Assembly: GCF_004519405.1 (NCBI RefSeq)
Contig: NZ_SGWI01000005.1
Location: 186,001-250,000, forward strand
Reading direction: 5' to 3'
DNA: 64,000 bases
Origin: Pseudomonas sp. BCA17
GTDB taxonomy: Bacteria; Pseudomonadota; Gammaproteobacteria; Pseudomonadales; Pseudomonadaceae
The position numbers and the translations under genes were made by a program. The notes under the pieces were generated by a model. That model worked only from the letters and a program-made list of their open reading frames with translations, ran no database searches and was not told the DNA's origin. This document shows, piece after piece, positions 35,635 through 46,542 of the stretch; within the stretch, counting starts at the first letter, position 1, and every line of letters begins with the position of its first letter.

Positions 35635-35679
35635 TGGCGAATGCGATACTGACCGCCCGTTGGATAACACCCCGTTTAT

Positions 35680-36738
35680 ATGACGCAGCGCAAAATCATC
35701 CACATCGACTGTGATTGCTTCTACGCCGCGATTGAGATGCGCGACGACCCGAACCTGGCGCAAAAGCCCTTGGCCGTGGGTGGCTCTGCCGATCGCCGGG
35801 GCGTGATCGCTACCTGCAACTACGAAGCCCGGGCTTATGGGGTGCGATCCGCGATGTCTTCACGCCACGCCCTTAAGCTGTGTCCGGACCTGACCATCGT
35901 CAAGCCGCGTATGGATGCCTATAAAGAAGCGTCCAAGGAAATCCAGGCGATCTTTCGTGACTACACCGATCTGATCGAGCCCCTGTCGCTGGATGAAGCC
36001 TACCTGGATGTCTCCGACAGCCCGCACTTCGGCGGCAGCGCCACGCGTATTGCCCAGGATATTCGTCGGCGTGTCTCCAACCAATTGCACATCACCGTGT
36101 CCGCGGGCGTAGCGCCGAACAAGTTTCTGGCCAAGATCGCCAGCGATTGGAAGAAACCCAACGGCCTGTTTGTGATTACCCCGGACCAGGTCGAAGACTT
36201 TGTCTCCCAGTTGCAGGTCAGCAAATTGCACGGCGTGGGCAAGGTCACGGCCGACAAGTTGGCGCGCCTGGGTATTGAAGACTGCCTGCAACTACGTGAG
36301 TGGAGCAAGCTGGCGCTGGTGCGCGAATTCGGCAGTTTTGGTGAGCGGCTTTGGAGCCTTGCGCGTGGGATCGATGAGCGCGTGGTGCAGAACGACAGCC
36401 GGCGGCAATCCATCAGTGTGGAAAATACCTACGATGTGGACTTGCCCGATCTCTCAAGTTGTTTGGCAAAACTACCTGAACTGATGGAAACCCTGGCCGG
36501 ACGCATGGCGCGCATCGACAGCAGCTACCGTGCGGGCAAACCGTTTGTGAAAGTGAAGTTTCATGACTTTACCCAGACGACGCTGGAGCAGGCCGGGGCG
36601 GGGAGGGATCTTGAGAGTTATCAACAGTTGCTGACCCAGGCGTTCAATCGCGGCGGCAAACCGGTGCGGTTGCTGGGGATTGGTGTGCGTTTGCTGGATT
36701 TGAGCAACGGCAACGAACAGCTTGAGTTTTCCTGGTAG
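35680..36738 (+). CDS. dinB: DNA polymerase IV (Y family)
   Basis: A 352-residue translesion polymerase. The catalytic acidic residues are in IIHIDCDCFYAAIEMRDDP (D at about residue 8) and LSLDEAYLDVS (D-E near residue 103); the steric-gate region and helix-hairpin-helix (KLHGVGKVTADKL) follow, then the little-finger domain (KVKFHDFTQTT). It is non-processive, makes errors and bypasses minor-groove lesions. The upstream LexA box implies SOS induction. The protein ends QLEFSW; it lacks an obvious clamp-binding extension beyond that, but this short tail could serve as one. Confidence 0.97.
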   Translation: MTQRKIIHIDCDCFYAAIEMRDDPNLAQKPLAVGGSADRRGVIATCNYEARAYGVRSAMSSRHALKLCPDLTIVKPRMDAYKEASKEIQAIFRDYTDLIEPLSLDEAYLDVSDSPHFGGSATRIAQDIRRRVSNQLHITVSAGVAPNKFLAKIASDWKKPNGLFVITPDQVEDFVSQLQVSKLHGVGKVTADKLARLGIEDCLQLREWSKLALVREFGSFGERLWSLARGIDERVVQNDSRRQSISVENTYDVDLPDLSSCLAKLPELMETLAGRMARIDSSYRAGKPFVKVKFHDFTQTTLEQAGAGRDLESYQQLLTQAFNRGGKPVRLLGIGVRLLDLSNGNEQLEFSW

Positions 36739-36754
36739 AAACCGCGCGTTAAAG

Positions 36755-36837
36755 GTGGGGACTTGCTCGCGAGGGCGGTGTATCAGGGATAAATGTATCG
36801 ACTGACATTCCGCCTTCGCGAGCAAGCCCGCTCCCCT
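36755..36837. repeat. Degenerate paired REP element
   Basis: GGGGACTTGCTCGCGAGGGCGG on the left and CCGCCTTCGCGAGCAAGCCCGCTCCC on the right are imperfect reverse complements, between the converging dinB and lipoprotein genes. The left arm has lost part of the REP core. Confidence 0.7.
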
Positions 36838-36864
36838 AGTTGGATCTTTAAAGGTCTTGAGGGA

Positions 36865-37818
36865 CTAACGAGCCCCAGGGTCCGCTACCAGGCGCCCTGC
36901 ATCCTTGGTCAGTGCTTGCAGGAATTCCTGCTGCAACTCAGGATCATTGCGGGTCAGTTCGATCAGGCTTTGTTCCAGTTCGCTGGCTTCTTCTTCCAGG
37001 CCCAGCTCTGACAGACGCTTGACCCGGTGCACCCACTGGTTGACTTCGTCGTCTTCCAGGTCGTCGTAAATCAGGCCATGGGCTTCGAGCAACTTGCTGC
37101 GCAACGTGCTGCTGATAGCCAGGGTCGAGTCTGAGTGCACGTCATCCTGGCCATCTTCCACGCTGATTTTCAGGGTGCTGATGCGGTTCAGATCCTGCTC
37201 GGCAAACGGACTGTCCAACAGGTTCAGGCGCAATACGCCATTACGGTCAGTGGTCAGTTCATGGGTTTGCTTGCCGGCGGTGACCTGTACCGGGCGCTCG
37301 CTCCAAGGCAGGCTTGAATACTCTAGGCGCTTGTCGCGCTGGACTTCATCGATGCCCGCCAGGTTCTGTTGCGCACGGCCATGGGACTGCACGTTCATGA
37401 ACGGGTTGATGCCGTCCACGCCGTAACTCAGCCAGTCGCGGGTCATGCTGGTGGGCAGGTTGCCGAGGGCGAAAATATTCGCCACGTTGGCTCCCGCGCC
37501 CGCCACCAGGGCCACGGCGCCCAGAGGCATCTCGTAGACTTTGCGCCAGGGTTGATAGGGGGTGTAGCGATCATAGCGGCGGGTCACCTCGAATTCGGTG
37601 ACCTCAAAGGTTTTTTGCTCGTGAATCCGAACCCGGCGTTGCGGCAGTTCCAGCACTTTGGGCTCGCCTACATCGATCTGCAGGCTGTGGTCGAGCAACT
37701 TGCGCTCGATCCGCTCCTCGTGCTCACTGCGTTGCGACATCTGGTTGGCGCAGCCGCTGACAAGCAGGGCGCCGCACAAGGCGGCGCCCCCCAGGGCTCT
37801 GGTGTTTCGCTTGAACAT
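36865..37818 (-). CDS. Predicted lipoprotein of unknown function
   Basis: A 317-residue protein with a lipoprotein signal (lipobox LLVSGC, C at residue 23) and no family that I recognise. A hydrophobic Gly/Ala-rich stretch (LGAVALVAGAGANVANIFALG, about residues 98-120) interrupts the middle and could enter the membrane; the C-terminal third is acidic and helical (DDLEDDEVNQWVHRVKRLSELGLEEEASELEQSLIEL). The segments around EVTRRYDRYTPYQPWRKVYEMP look globular. It is encoded about 20 bp downstream of proS on the same strand and may be cotranscribed with it. Confidence 0.75.
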   Translation of the reverse strand: MFKRNTRALGGAALCGALLVSGCANQMSQRSEHEERIERKLLDHSLQIDVGEPKVLELPQRRVRIHEQKTFEVTEFEVTRRYDRYTPYQPWRKVYEMPLGAVALVAGAGANVANIFALGNLPTSMTRDWLSYGVDGINPFMNVQSHGRAQQNLAGIDEVQRDKRLEYSSLPWSERPVQVTAGKQTHELTTDRNGVLRLNLLDSPFAEQDLNRISTLKISVEDGQDDVHSDSTLAISSTLRSKLLEAHGLIYDDLEDDEVNQWVHRVKRLSELGLEEEASELEQSLIELTRNDPELQQEFLQALTKDAGRLVADPGAR

Positions 37819-37838
37819 GACTTCTCTTGATCTGGTTT

Positions 37839-39554
37839 TCAGCGACGAATACGCGCCTGAAGGAAAGACAACACGTCAGCCACCGGCAATGGCTGGGCTT
37901 CGGCTTCGGTCCGGCTTTTGTATTCTAGATTGCCATCAGCCAGGCCGCGATCACTGACCACGATCCGGTGCGGGATGCCAATCAGCTCCATGTCGGCGAA
38001 CTTGATGCCCGGGCTGGTCTTCTTGTCCCGGTCATCCAGCAGCACTTCAAAACCCGCCGCCGTCAGTTCGGCGTACAGCTTGTCGGTGGCTTCGCGTACT
38101 TGCTCGGTTTCGTAACGCAGCGGTACCAGGGCTATCTGGAACGGTGCGAGGGCGTCACTCCAGATGATGCCTTTCTCATCGTTGTTCTGCTCGATGGCAG
38201 CCGCTACCACGCGGGACACGCCAATGCCGTAGCAGCCCATTTCCAGGGTAATCGGCTTACCGTTCTCACCCAGCACTTCGCACTTCATCGCCTTGCTGTA
38301 CTTGTTGCCCAACTGGAAGATGTGCCCGACTTCGATGCCGCGCTTGATTTCCAGAGTGCCCTTGCCGTCCGGGCTTGGGTCGCCGGCGACCACGTTGCGC
38401 AGGTCGGCCACGGTCGGAACCGGCAGGTCACGTTCCCAGTTCACGCCGAAGTAGTGCTTGTCGTCGATGTTCGCGCCAATAGCGAAGTCGCTCATCAGCT
38501 CGACCGAGCGGTCGATGATGATCGGCAGCGCCAGGTTCAGCGGGCCGAGGGAGCCGGCGCCGGCGCCAATGGCGTCGCGCAGTTCGGCATCGGTGGCCAT
38601 GACCAGCGGGCTGGCCACGCCAGGTTGCTGGGCGGCCTTGATTTCGTTGAGTTCGTGGTCGCCACGGATCACCAGCGCAATCAGCTTGCCTTCTTCTTCG
38701 GCGCGCACGATCAGGGTCTTGATGGTCTTTTCAATCGGCAGATTGAATTTCTCCACCAGGGCCGCGATGGTCTTGGTGTCAGGGGTGTCTACCAGGCGCA
38801 GCTCTTCAGACGGTGCTGGGCGGGACGTTTCCCGTGGCACGGCTTCGGCTTTTTCGATGTTCGCCGCGTAGTCGGAGCCGTTGCTGAACACGATGTCGTC
38901 TTCACCGGACTCGGCCAGCACATGAAACTCGTGGGAACCGGCGCCGCCGATGGAACCGTTGTCGGCTTCAACCGGGCGGAATTTCAGGCCCAGGCGCGTG
39001 AACACGTTGCAATAGGCCGTGTGCATGCGGTCATAGGTGGCCTGCAGGGACGCCTGGTCAGCGTGAAACGAATAAGCATCCTTCATGATGAATTCGCGGC
39101 CACGCATCAAACCGAAGCGTGGGCGGATTTCGTCGCGGAATTTGGTCTGGATCTGATACAGGTTCAGCGGCAGCTGTTTATAGCTGCTCAGCTCGTTGCG
39201 CATCAGGTCGGTGATCACTTCTTCGTGGGTCGGGCCGGCGCAGAAGTCGCGACCATGCCGATCCTTGAAGCGCAGCAACTCAGGGCCGTACTCTTCCCAG
39301 CGCCCGGATTCCTGCCACAGCTCAGCCGGTTGGGTGCTCGGCATCAACACTTCCAGAGAGCCGGCGGCGTTCATTTCTTCACGAACGATGGCTTCGACCT
39401 TGCGCATCACCTTCAAGCCCATGGGCAGCCAGGTGTACAGGCCGGAGGCCAGTTTGCGGATCATGCCGGCGCGCAGCATCAGCTGATGGCTGATCACGAC
39501 CGCGTCGGAAGGCGTTTCTTTCTGTGTGGCGAGCAAATATTGACTGGTACGCAT
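37839..39554 (-). CDS. proS: Prolyl-tRNA synthetase
   Basis: A 571-residue class II synthetase of the bacterial type with an inserted editing domain (about residues 225-410, including VIRGDHELNEIKAAQ) between motifs 2 and 3. Motif 1 (LPMGLKVMRKVEAIVREEMNAAG), motif 2 (QIQTKFRDEIRPRFGLMRGREFIMKDAYSFH) and motif 3 (MGCYGIGVSRVVAA) are clear, with a C-terminal anticodon-binding domain (DDRDKKTSPGIKFADMELIGIPHR). The start at 39554 gives the conserved MRTSQYLLATQKETP; the frame stays open far upstream but those codons fall in a REP region. Confidence 0.97.
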   Translation of the reverse strand: MRTSQYLLATQKETPSDAVVISHQLMLRAGMIRKLASGLYTWLPMGLKVMRKVEAIVREEMNAAGSLEVLMPSTQPAELWQESGRWEEYGPELLRFKDRHGRDFCAGPTHEEVITDLMRNELSSYKQLPLNLYQIQTKFRDEIRPRFGLMRGREFIMKDAYSFHADQASLQATYDRMHTAYCNVFTRLGLKFRPVEADNGSIGGAGSHEFHVLAESGEDDIVFSNGSDYAANIEKAEAVPRETSRPAPSEELRLVDTPDTKTIAALVEKFNLPIEKTIKTLIVRAEEEGKLIALVIRGDHELNEIKAAQQPGVASPLVMATDAELRDAIGAGAGSLGPLNLALPIIIDRSVELMSDFAIGANIDDKHYFGVNWERDLPVPTVADLRNVVAGDPSPDGKGTLEIKRGIEVGHIFQLGNKYSKAMKCEVLGENGKPITLEMGCYGIGVSRVVAAAIEQNNDEKGIIWSDALAPFQIALVPLRYETEQVREATDKLYAELTAAGFEVLLDDRDKKTSPGIKFADMELIGIPHRIVVSDRGLADGNLEYKSRTEAEAQPLPVADVLSFLQARIRR

Positions 39555-39649
39555 GGTAGGCCGTTGTCGGTTGCTTGGACTTGAAATGACTTGGGATTGT
39601 ACGGGCGTGAGCCGCCGCCGTACAGGTATCAGAATAAAGGGCTGTCTGT

Positions 39650-39746
39650 AATGAGGGAGCTTGCTCCCGTTCGACTGCGTGCAGCCGTCGAACGCTTTTT
39701 TTGAGGGCGCTGCGCACTCCTGCGGGAGCAAGCGCCCTCGCCACAG
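39650..39746. repeat. Diverged paired REP element
   Basis: GAGGGAGCTTGCTCCCGTTCGAC on the left, GTCGAACG... and TGCGGGAGCAAGCGCCCTCGCC on the right, between proS and ampG. The right arm is GCGCCC-type rather than an exact partner, so the pair is asymmetric. Confidence 0.65.
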
Positions 39747-39754
39747 AGTGCTTG

Positions 39755-41287
39755 TCACTCTTTTGCAGGAGGACTCAAGCGCGCCCGCCGACTTTCCTGA
39801 AACCAGTGCAGCGCAATCAGGAACAACGTCGGCACGCCCAGCAGGCAGGTGATGATAAAGAAATTGTGATAACCGAACTTCTCCACCATCACGCCGGAGT
39901 ACCCGCCAATCAGGCGTGGGAGCAACAGCATGATGGAACTGAGCAGCGCATATTGGGTGGCGGAGAACTTGAGGTTGGTCAGGCTCGACAGATAGGCGAC
40001 AAACGCCGAGGTGGCCAGGCCCGAGCTGAAGTTATCCAGGGAGATGGTGAAGATCAGCATCTGCAGGTCCGGGCCCATGTCCGTGAGCATCACGAACAGC
40101 AGGTTGGTTGCGGCCGAGGCCGCGCCGCCGATGAACAGGATCGGCAGGATACCGAAACGCACGATCAGCAGGCCGCCCATGCCGGCGCCGAGCAGTGTCA
40201 TGATCAGGCCGAAGATCTTGCTGACCCCGGCGATCTGGTCCTTGGTAAAACCCTGATCGATATAGAAGACGTTGGCCATCACGCCCATCACGGTGTCGGA
40301 CATGCGATAGGTCGCAATCAGGCCGAGCAGCAGCAATGCTTGCCAGCGGTAGCGCAGGATAAAGTCGTTGATCGGCGTCAGCACAGGCGCCAGGCCGCGG
40401 CGGCCCATGGCCGACAGGCACAGGGTGGTGAGGATGATGTACAGAATGGCGCGCAGGAACGCGCGGTCTTCCATCAACAGCTCCCACAACGTGACGCCGT
40501 GGAACAGCACGCTGGCAAAATCGGTGTTGTACAACTGGGTGAACATCGCCGGGACCGACACCAGCAGCACGATCAAGACGAACACCGAGACCAGTTGGTG
40601 CATGAAACTGTAGCGGCCGGCCTGCAGTTGGGTACGCAGTGGTACGTCGGGTTCACGCATGAGCAAAGTGGTCAGGAGCGCTGGGATCATCAGCACGCCG
40701 AACATGACATAGGTGCCGGTCCAGGCCGAGTGCTTATAGTTGAAGCCGGTAGAGCCGAAACCTTCGGCAAAGAACAGCGCGCCGGCCGTGGCCAAGAGGG
40801 CTGCAATGCGGTAACCGGACATATAACTGGCGGCCAGGGCGGCCTGGCGGCTGTCGTCGGCGATTTCCAGGCGGTAGGCGTCTACGGCGATGTCCTGGGT
40901 GGCCGAGGCGAAGGCCACGATCACCGCGATAGCGATCAGCCAGGACAAGTGTTTTTGCGGATCGCAGAACCCCATGCCGATCAATCCGAGGATCACCAGC
41001 GACTGGGCAAGCACCAGCCACGAGCGGCGGCGCCCCAGTTTTCCGAGGAGCGGCAGGCGCCATTGGTCGAGCAGCGGCGACCAGACCCATTTAAAGGCGT
41101 AGGCCAGGCCGATCAGGCTCGCATAACCGATGGTCTCGCGGGCCACACCGGCCTCGCGCAGCCATACGGAAAGCGTCGAGAACACCAACATGTAAGGCAA
41201 GCCGGCGGCGAAGCCGAGCAACAACAGCACTAACGTCGAAGGGCTGGCATAGGCGGCGAGCGCGGCGCGCCAGGTTTTACGGGGCAT
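39755..41287 (-). CDS. ampG: AmpG-family muropeptide permease
   Basis: A 510-residue MFS transporter with the AmpG hallmarks: GFAAGLPYMLVFSTLSVWLREAGV at the first helix, GLAYAFKWVWSPLLDQ (about residues 61-76), and SATQDIAVDAYRLEI (about 128-142). AmpG imports GlcNAc-anhydro-muropeptides for cell-wall recycling, and in pseudomonads it supplies the AmpR signals for AmpC beta-lactamase. Some fourteen hydrophobic segments are predicted by eye. It is transcribed toward proS but the REP region separates them. Confidence 0.92.
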   Translation of the reverse strand: MPRKTWRAALAAYASPSTLVLLLLGFAAGLPYMLVFSTLSVWLREAGVARETIGYASLIGLAYAFKWVWSPLLDQWRLPLLGKLGRRRSWLVLAQSLVILGLIGMGFCDPQKHLSWLIAIAVIVAFASATQDIAVDAYRLEIADDSRQAALAASYMSGYRIAALLATAGALFFAEGFGSTGFNYKHSAWTGTYVMFGVLMIPALLTTLLMREPDVPLRTQLQAGRYSFMHQLVSVFVLIVLLVSVPAMFTQLYNTDFASVLFHGVTLWELLMEDRAFLRAILYIILTTLCLSAMGRRGLAPVLTPINDFILRYRWQALLLLGLIATYRMSDTVMGVMANVFYIDQGFTKDQIAGVSKIFGLIMTLLGAGMGGLLIVRFGILPILFIGGAASAATNLLFVMLTDMGPDLQMLIFTISLDNFSSGLATSAFVAYLSSLTNLKFSATQYALLSSIMLLLPRLIGGYSGVMVEKFGYHNFFIITCLLGVPTLFLIALHWFQESRRARLSPPAKE

Positions 41288-41330
41288 GGGCTGGAGTCTG
41301 CCTCAGATTTGCGGAAACAAAGCGCGCACT

Positions 41331-41693
41331 CTAACCGCTGTGCTCTACCGGGCGCCAGCCATGACGCTGAATATCAACGCGATTGTTCAGGATAGTGACA
41401 CCTTCGCTGCGTAAACGTGCACGTTGTTCGTCGCCTGAGGCGCTGCCCACCGGCAGACTTATCCGACCGCCGGCACCTAGCACACGGTGCCAGGGCAGTC
41501 GCGTGTCTTCGGGCAGTTGGCTGAGGGTGCGCCCCACCCAGCGCGCTGCCCGACCCAGGCCGGCCAAGTGCGCCAACTCGCCGTAACTCACTACACAGCC
41601 TTCCGGGACTTGCGCCAGCGTCAGGTACAGCGCGGTGCGGCGCATATCGGCGGGACTTTGTGGCGTGTCGGCAGGTGGATTCACTGTGGGCAT
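41331..41693 (-). CDS. Alkyltransferase-like protein (Atl), MGMT family lacking the active-site cysteine
   Basis: A 120-residue protein resembling the C-terminal DNA-binding domain of O6-alkylguanine-DNA alkyltransferase (VVSYGELAHLAGLGRAARWVGRTL). The active-site motif PCHRV reads PWHRV here, so it cannot accept an alkyl group. Such Atl proteins bind O6-alkylguanine, flip it and recruit nucleotide excision repair. The start at 41693 yields a 16-residue proline-rich leader; MRRTALYL at 41645 is a good alternative start. It precedes ampG on the same strand by 43 bp. Confidence 0.88.
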   Translation of the reverse strand: MPTVNPPADTPQSPADMRRTALYLTLAQVPEGCVVSYGELAHLAGLGRAARWVGRTLSQLPEDTRLPWHRVLGAGGRISLPVGSASGDEQRARLRSEGVTILNNRVDIQRHGWRPVEHSG

Positions 41694-41838
41694 ATCCGCT
41701 GAGATCTTCGTTTATTTGTAAGAAACGTCTGTAAGCATGGCGATGAGAATTGAACTCAATATAAATCCTTGAGTCAGTCGTAGCTATCTAACACGATAGC
41801 GCCCTCTTTTCCGCCAACCTCGAGCCTCGAATCTGCTT

Positions 41839-42846
41839 ATGTTGTCCAGAACTCTGCTGTGCCTTGCTGTTCTCAGCGCCTCTACACCTGTGCTCGCCGA
41901 CACCGTGTGGTTGAAGAACGGCGACCGCCTGACCGGCAAGATCAAAGTCTTTGATGGCGGCAAGCTGCTGATCCAGACAGACTACGCGGGCTCGATTCCG
42001 GTGGACTGGAAGCAGGTGAAAACCCTGGAGAGCGACCAGGAATTGCTCGTCAAGCAGGACGCCTACACCGGCGAGAAGGCCAAGTCGCTGAAAGCAGCGG
42101 ATGAAGGAAAGGTGGTCCTGGCCAACGGCGAAGCGCCCAAGACCGTGGACCTGGCAAGTATCCAGCAGATCATCAAGCCCAAGCCGGTCATCGAAGACCT
42201 GGTATGGAAGGGCAATGTCGACCTGGCGCTGGACTACAAGCGTGCCGACAAAGACACCAACGACTACGACATCGATTTCAAAACCACGGCCCGTCACGGC
42301 CAGTGGCGTCATACCGGGAAGGGTGAGTACAACCGCGAGTTCCAGGACGACGTCACTACCACCGACAACTGGGCCTTGGAATATGACCTGGACCGCTTCA
42401 TCACCGAGCATTGGTTCTGGCAGGGTCGCCTGACCTATAAGCGCGACAAGGTGGAAGACCTGTCGCGGCAACGCACCGTGGGTACCGGCCCCGGCTACCA
42501 GTTTTGGGATGATGAACTGGGCGCATTCTCCCTCGGTTCCCTGGTTAACCGCACCGATTACGAATATGCCGACGGCGGCAAGGACAACTTCTACTCCCTG
42601 GCCATGAAGTGGAACTACAACCGCTATCTGGTGGGCAAGACCGTTGAGTTCTTCACCAGCGGTGAACTGGGCAAACCGCTGGCCGGGCCAGCTGAATACT
42701 CACTGGATGCACAAATGGGCCTGCGCTACAAAGTCACCGAGTGGGCGTCGCTCAACCTCAAGGCCGAGCGCGACATTATCAGTGGCGACACGGAAAGCAG
42801 CTTGAGCAAGACGCGCTACACCGCAGGGTTCGGTGTGGCCTGGTAA
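41839..42846 (+). CDS. DUF481 outer-membrane barrel protein (YdiY-like)
   Basis: A 335-residue exported protein: signal peptide about 1-20 (ending LA/D), an N-terminal domain with two short repeats of the type VWLKNGDRLTGKIKVFDGGKLLIQT, and a C-terminal DUF481 beta-barrel (about 125-335) of alternating aromatic strands ending in W (RYTAGFGVAW), as usual for BAM substrates. The E. coli relative YdiY is acid-induced; function is unknown. It is monocistronic, divergent from the Atl gene. Confidence 0.83.
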   Translation: MLSRTLLCLAVLSASTPVLADTVWLKNGDRLTGKIKVFDGGKLLIQTDYAGSIPVDWKQVKTLESDQELLVKQDAYTGEKAKSLKAADEGKVVLANGEAPKTVDLASIQQIIKPKPVIEDLVWKGNVDLALDYKRADKDTNDYDIDFKTTARHGQWRHTGKGEYNREFQDDVTTTDNWALEYDLDRFITEHWFWQGRLTYKRDKVEDLSRQRTVGTGPGYQFWDDELGAFSLGSLVNRTDYEYADGGKDNFYSLAMKWNYNRYLVGKTVEFFTSGELGKPLAGPAEYSLDAQMGLRYKVTEWASLNLKAERDIISGDTESSLSKTRYTAGFGVAW

Positions 42847-42962
42847 AAAAACGCGGCAAAACCTGCCGGCGAGGCTCTGGCAACCTGCGCGTATATTGAT
42901 TACCTTGTGTTGAGATCCATTCCCATATGCCGTGGGCGGTCGAACACCCGAGGAGTCATACG

Positions 42963-43694
42963 TTGAGCGCGCACGTTGCCAAGAACGCCCGAGAGCTGTT
43001 GCTCAAGGAATACCGTGGGGCTCTCTCCACACTGTCCAAAGCCATGCCTGGCTTCCCCTTCGGTTCGGTCGTGCCTTATTGCCTGGATGAGCAGGGCCGT
43101 CCGCTGATCCTGATCAGCCGCATTGCCCAGCACACCCATAACCTGCAGAAAGACCCTAAATGCTCGCTGCTGGTGGGTGAGCGCGAAGCCGATGACGTGC
43201 AGGCGGTCGGGCGCCTGACCTACCTGGCCGAAGCCGAGAAGCTGGACGATCAAGTGGCGATCGATGCGGCGGCCGAACGTTACTACCGCTACTTCCCCGA
43301 CTCGGCCAACTACCACAAGGCTCATGATTTTGATTTTTGGGTACTCAAGCCTGTGCGCCACCGTTATATCGGTGGGTTTGGCGCGATTCACTGGGTCGAC
43401 CAGTTGACCCTGGCCAACCCGTTCGCCGGCAAGGCTGAGCGCAGCATGATCGAGCACATGAACAGCGATCACACCAAAGCCATTGCGCATTATGTCGACC
43501 TGGCCGGTTTGCCGACCTCCGAGCCTGCGCAATTGGTCGGTATCGACAGTGAAGGCATGCACCTGCGGATCGGCCAGTCGTTGCATTGGCTGCCTTTCGC
43601 CGAGTCTTGTAATACTCCGACACAAGTGCGCGAGGCCTTGGTTTCATTGGCTCACGCCCAGGTCTGGCCGAAAAAAGCAGCGGCCAGCGCTTGA
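42963..43694 (+). CDS. HugZ-like pyridoxamine-phosphate-oxidase-fold protein
   Basis: A 243-residue protein with an N-terminal split-barrel flavin-like domain (LSTLSKAMPGFPFGSVVPYCLDEQGRPLILIS) and a C-terminal DUF2470-type domain (ERSMIEHMNSDHTKAIAHYVDLAGL). HugZ proteins bind or degrade heme; pseudomonad members are often called heme-iron utilisation proteins, but flavin- or heme-binding cannot be settled here. I prefer the TTG at 42963 because GAGGAG lies seven to twelve bases upstream; an ATG 36 bases earlier has no such site. Confidence 0.82.
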   Translation: MSAHVAKNARELLLKEYRGALSTLSKAMPGFPFGSVVPYCLDEQGRPLILISRIAQHTHNLQKDPKCSLLVGEREADDVQAVGRLTYLAEAEKLDDQVAIDAAAERYYRYFPDSANYHKAHDFDFWVLKPVRHRYIGGFGAIHWVDQLTLANPFAGKAERSMIEHMNSDHTKAIAHYVDLAGLPTSEPAQLVGIDSEGMHLRIGQSLHWLPFAESCNTPTQVREALVSLAHAQVWPKKAAASA

Positions 43695-43760
43695 ATTCAC
43701 GAAACGGCGACGTCATCTAAGGTGGACTGGCAAGGCATTCTTGCGTTGAGGAACCATTTG

Positions 43761-44237
43761 ATGCGCCCTTTTTTATTGCTCTTTCTGCTGTTCCCGGTGT
43801 TGGAGCTGTTCGTATTCGTTCAAGTCAGCAGCGCGATCGGGTTTTTCCCGGCGCTGTTGCTGATAATCGCCGGCTCGATGCTGGGCGTCCTGGTACTGCG
43901 CGTCGCCGGCCTGGCTACAGCCCTGCGTGCCCGTGAAAGCCTGAATCGCGGTGAGTTGCCGGCCCAGACCATGCTTGAAGGCCTGATGATGGCCCTGGCC
44001 GGTGGCCTGTTGATCCTGCCGGGCTTCATCAGCGATGTGGTCGGCCTGATCATGCTGCTGCCGGTCACGCGCAAATTACTGGCCGGCAAGATGCGCCAGC
44101 GCGCCGAAGAGGCAGCGATTCGCCAGCGTGCCTTCGCCGATGACCTGCAGCCCCGCGGCGGTCCGGCTCCGCGCCAGCCCCTGGGGCGTGAAGGGGATGT
44201 GATCGAAGGCGAGTTCGAACACCGCGACTCCAAATAA
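43761..44237 (+). CDS. fxsA: FxsA family membrane protein
   Basis: A 158-residue protein with four hydrophobic segments: PFLLLFLLFPVLELFVFVQV, IGFFPALLLIIAGSMLGVLVLR, MMALAGGLLILPGFISDVVGLIMLL are typical FxsA motifs. E. coli FxsA suppresses F-plasmid exclusion of phage T7 when overproduced; the native role is unknown. A TTGAGGA site precedes the ATG at 43761. The C-terminal tail is soluble and charged. It lies directly upstream of groES, as in many gammaproteobacteria, but is separated by a terminator and by the heat-shock promoter. Confidence 0.92.
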   Translation: MRPFLLLFLLFPVLELFVFVQVSSAIGFFPALLLIIAGSMLGVLVLRVAGLATALRARESLNRGELPAQTMLEGLMMALAGGLLILPGFISDVVGLIMLLPVTRKLLAGKMRQRAEEAAIRQRAFADDLQPRGGPAPRQPLGREGDVIEGEFEHRDSK

Positions 44238-44249
44238 CCGCTTTATTGG

Positions 44250-44279
44250 CACGGCACCTTCGGGTGCCGTGTTGCTTTT
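44250..44279 (+). terminator. Terminator after fxsA
   Basis: CACGGCACC-TTCG-GGTGCCGTG, a 9-bp stem with a stable tetraloop, followed by TTGCTTTT. Confidence 0.8.
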
Positions 44280-44316
44280 AGCCGGCCGTAGACACAAAAA
44301 ATTTCATTCGCGGCCC

Positions 44317-44344
44317 CTTGAAATAGGCATATGCGCCCTTATGT
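44317..44344 (+). promoter_or_regulatory. Sigma-32 (RpoH) heat-shock promoter of groESL
   Basis: CTTGAAA (44317-44323), 12-bp spacer, CCCTTATGT (44336-44344), close to the RpoH consensus CTTGAAA-N11-16-CCCCATNT. It lies 140 bp upstream of the groES start codon. Confidence 0.85.
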
Positions 44345-44484
44345 AAGGGTCACCGCAAGGTTTCTGGTGGTGACACCAGTCAGACTTCCGCGTCTTGCCT
44401 GGCGAGGCGCGACCGGCCCAGCCGGAATACAAACCCGCCGGTACTGAAACCGGCCGATGAAAATACAATTAGGAGAGATCGACA

Positions 44485-44781
44485 ATGAGCAAGCTTCGTC
44501 CTCTGCACGACCGCGTCGTCATCCGTCGCAGCGAAGAAGAAAAGAAAACCGCTGGCGGTATCGTTCTGCCAGGTTCGGCTGCTGAAAAAGCCAACCACGG
44601 CGAAGTGATCGCTGTGGGTTCCGGCAAAGTGCTGGACAACGGCGAAGTACGTGCGCTGGCTGTGAAAGTGGGTGACAAGGTTGTATTTGGCCCTTACTCC
44701 GGCAGCAACACTGTGAAAGTCGATGGCGAAGACCTCCTGGTAATGAGCGAGAACGAAATCCTCGCTGTTATCGAAGGCTGA
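44485..44781 (+). CDS. groES: Co-chaperonin GroES
   Basis: A 98-residue Hsp10 protein (KLRPLHDRVVIRRSEEEKKTAGGIVLPGSA with the mobile loop at about residues 16-32). Seven copies cap the GroEL ring during folding. A TAGGAGA site precedes the ATG. It is separated from groEL by 40 bp and shares its heat-shock promoter. Confidence 0.98.
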   Translation: MSKLRPLHDRVVIRRSEEEKKTAGGIVLPGSAAEKANHGEVIAVGSGKVLDNGEVRALAVKVGDKVVFGPYSGSNTVKVDGEDLLVMSENEILAVIEG

Positions 44782-44821
44782 TTCCCGCTCATCTTCCCCA
44801 AGAATTTAAGGAATATCGATC

Positions 44822-46468
<1,647 letters not shown>

Positions 46469-46487
46469 GCCAGCCTTACCCAGCACC

Positions 46488-46527
46488 TGAAAAACCCCGC
46501 CTGCAGTGATGCAGGCGGGGTTTTTTT
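46488..46527 (+). terminator. Terminator of groESL
   Basis: CCCCGCCTGCA-GTGA-TGCAGGCGGGG, an 11-bp GC-rich stem followed by seven T, beginning about 25 bp after groEL. Confidence 0.9.
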
Positions 46528-46542
46528 ATGGCGTGGTCCGAT

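Noticed and set aside
35467..35652. A 61-codon frame between tRNA-fMet copy 2 and dinB
   Set aside because: No ribosome-binding site or homology, and it overlaps the LexA box.
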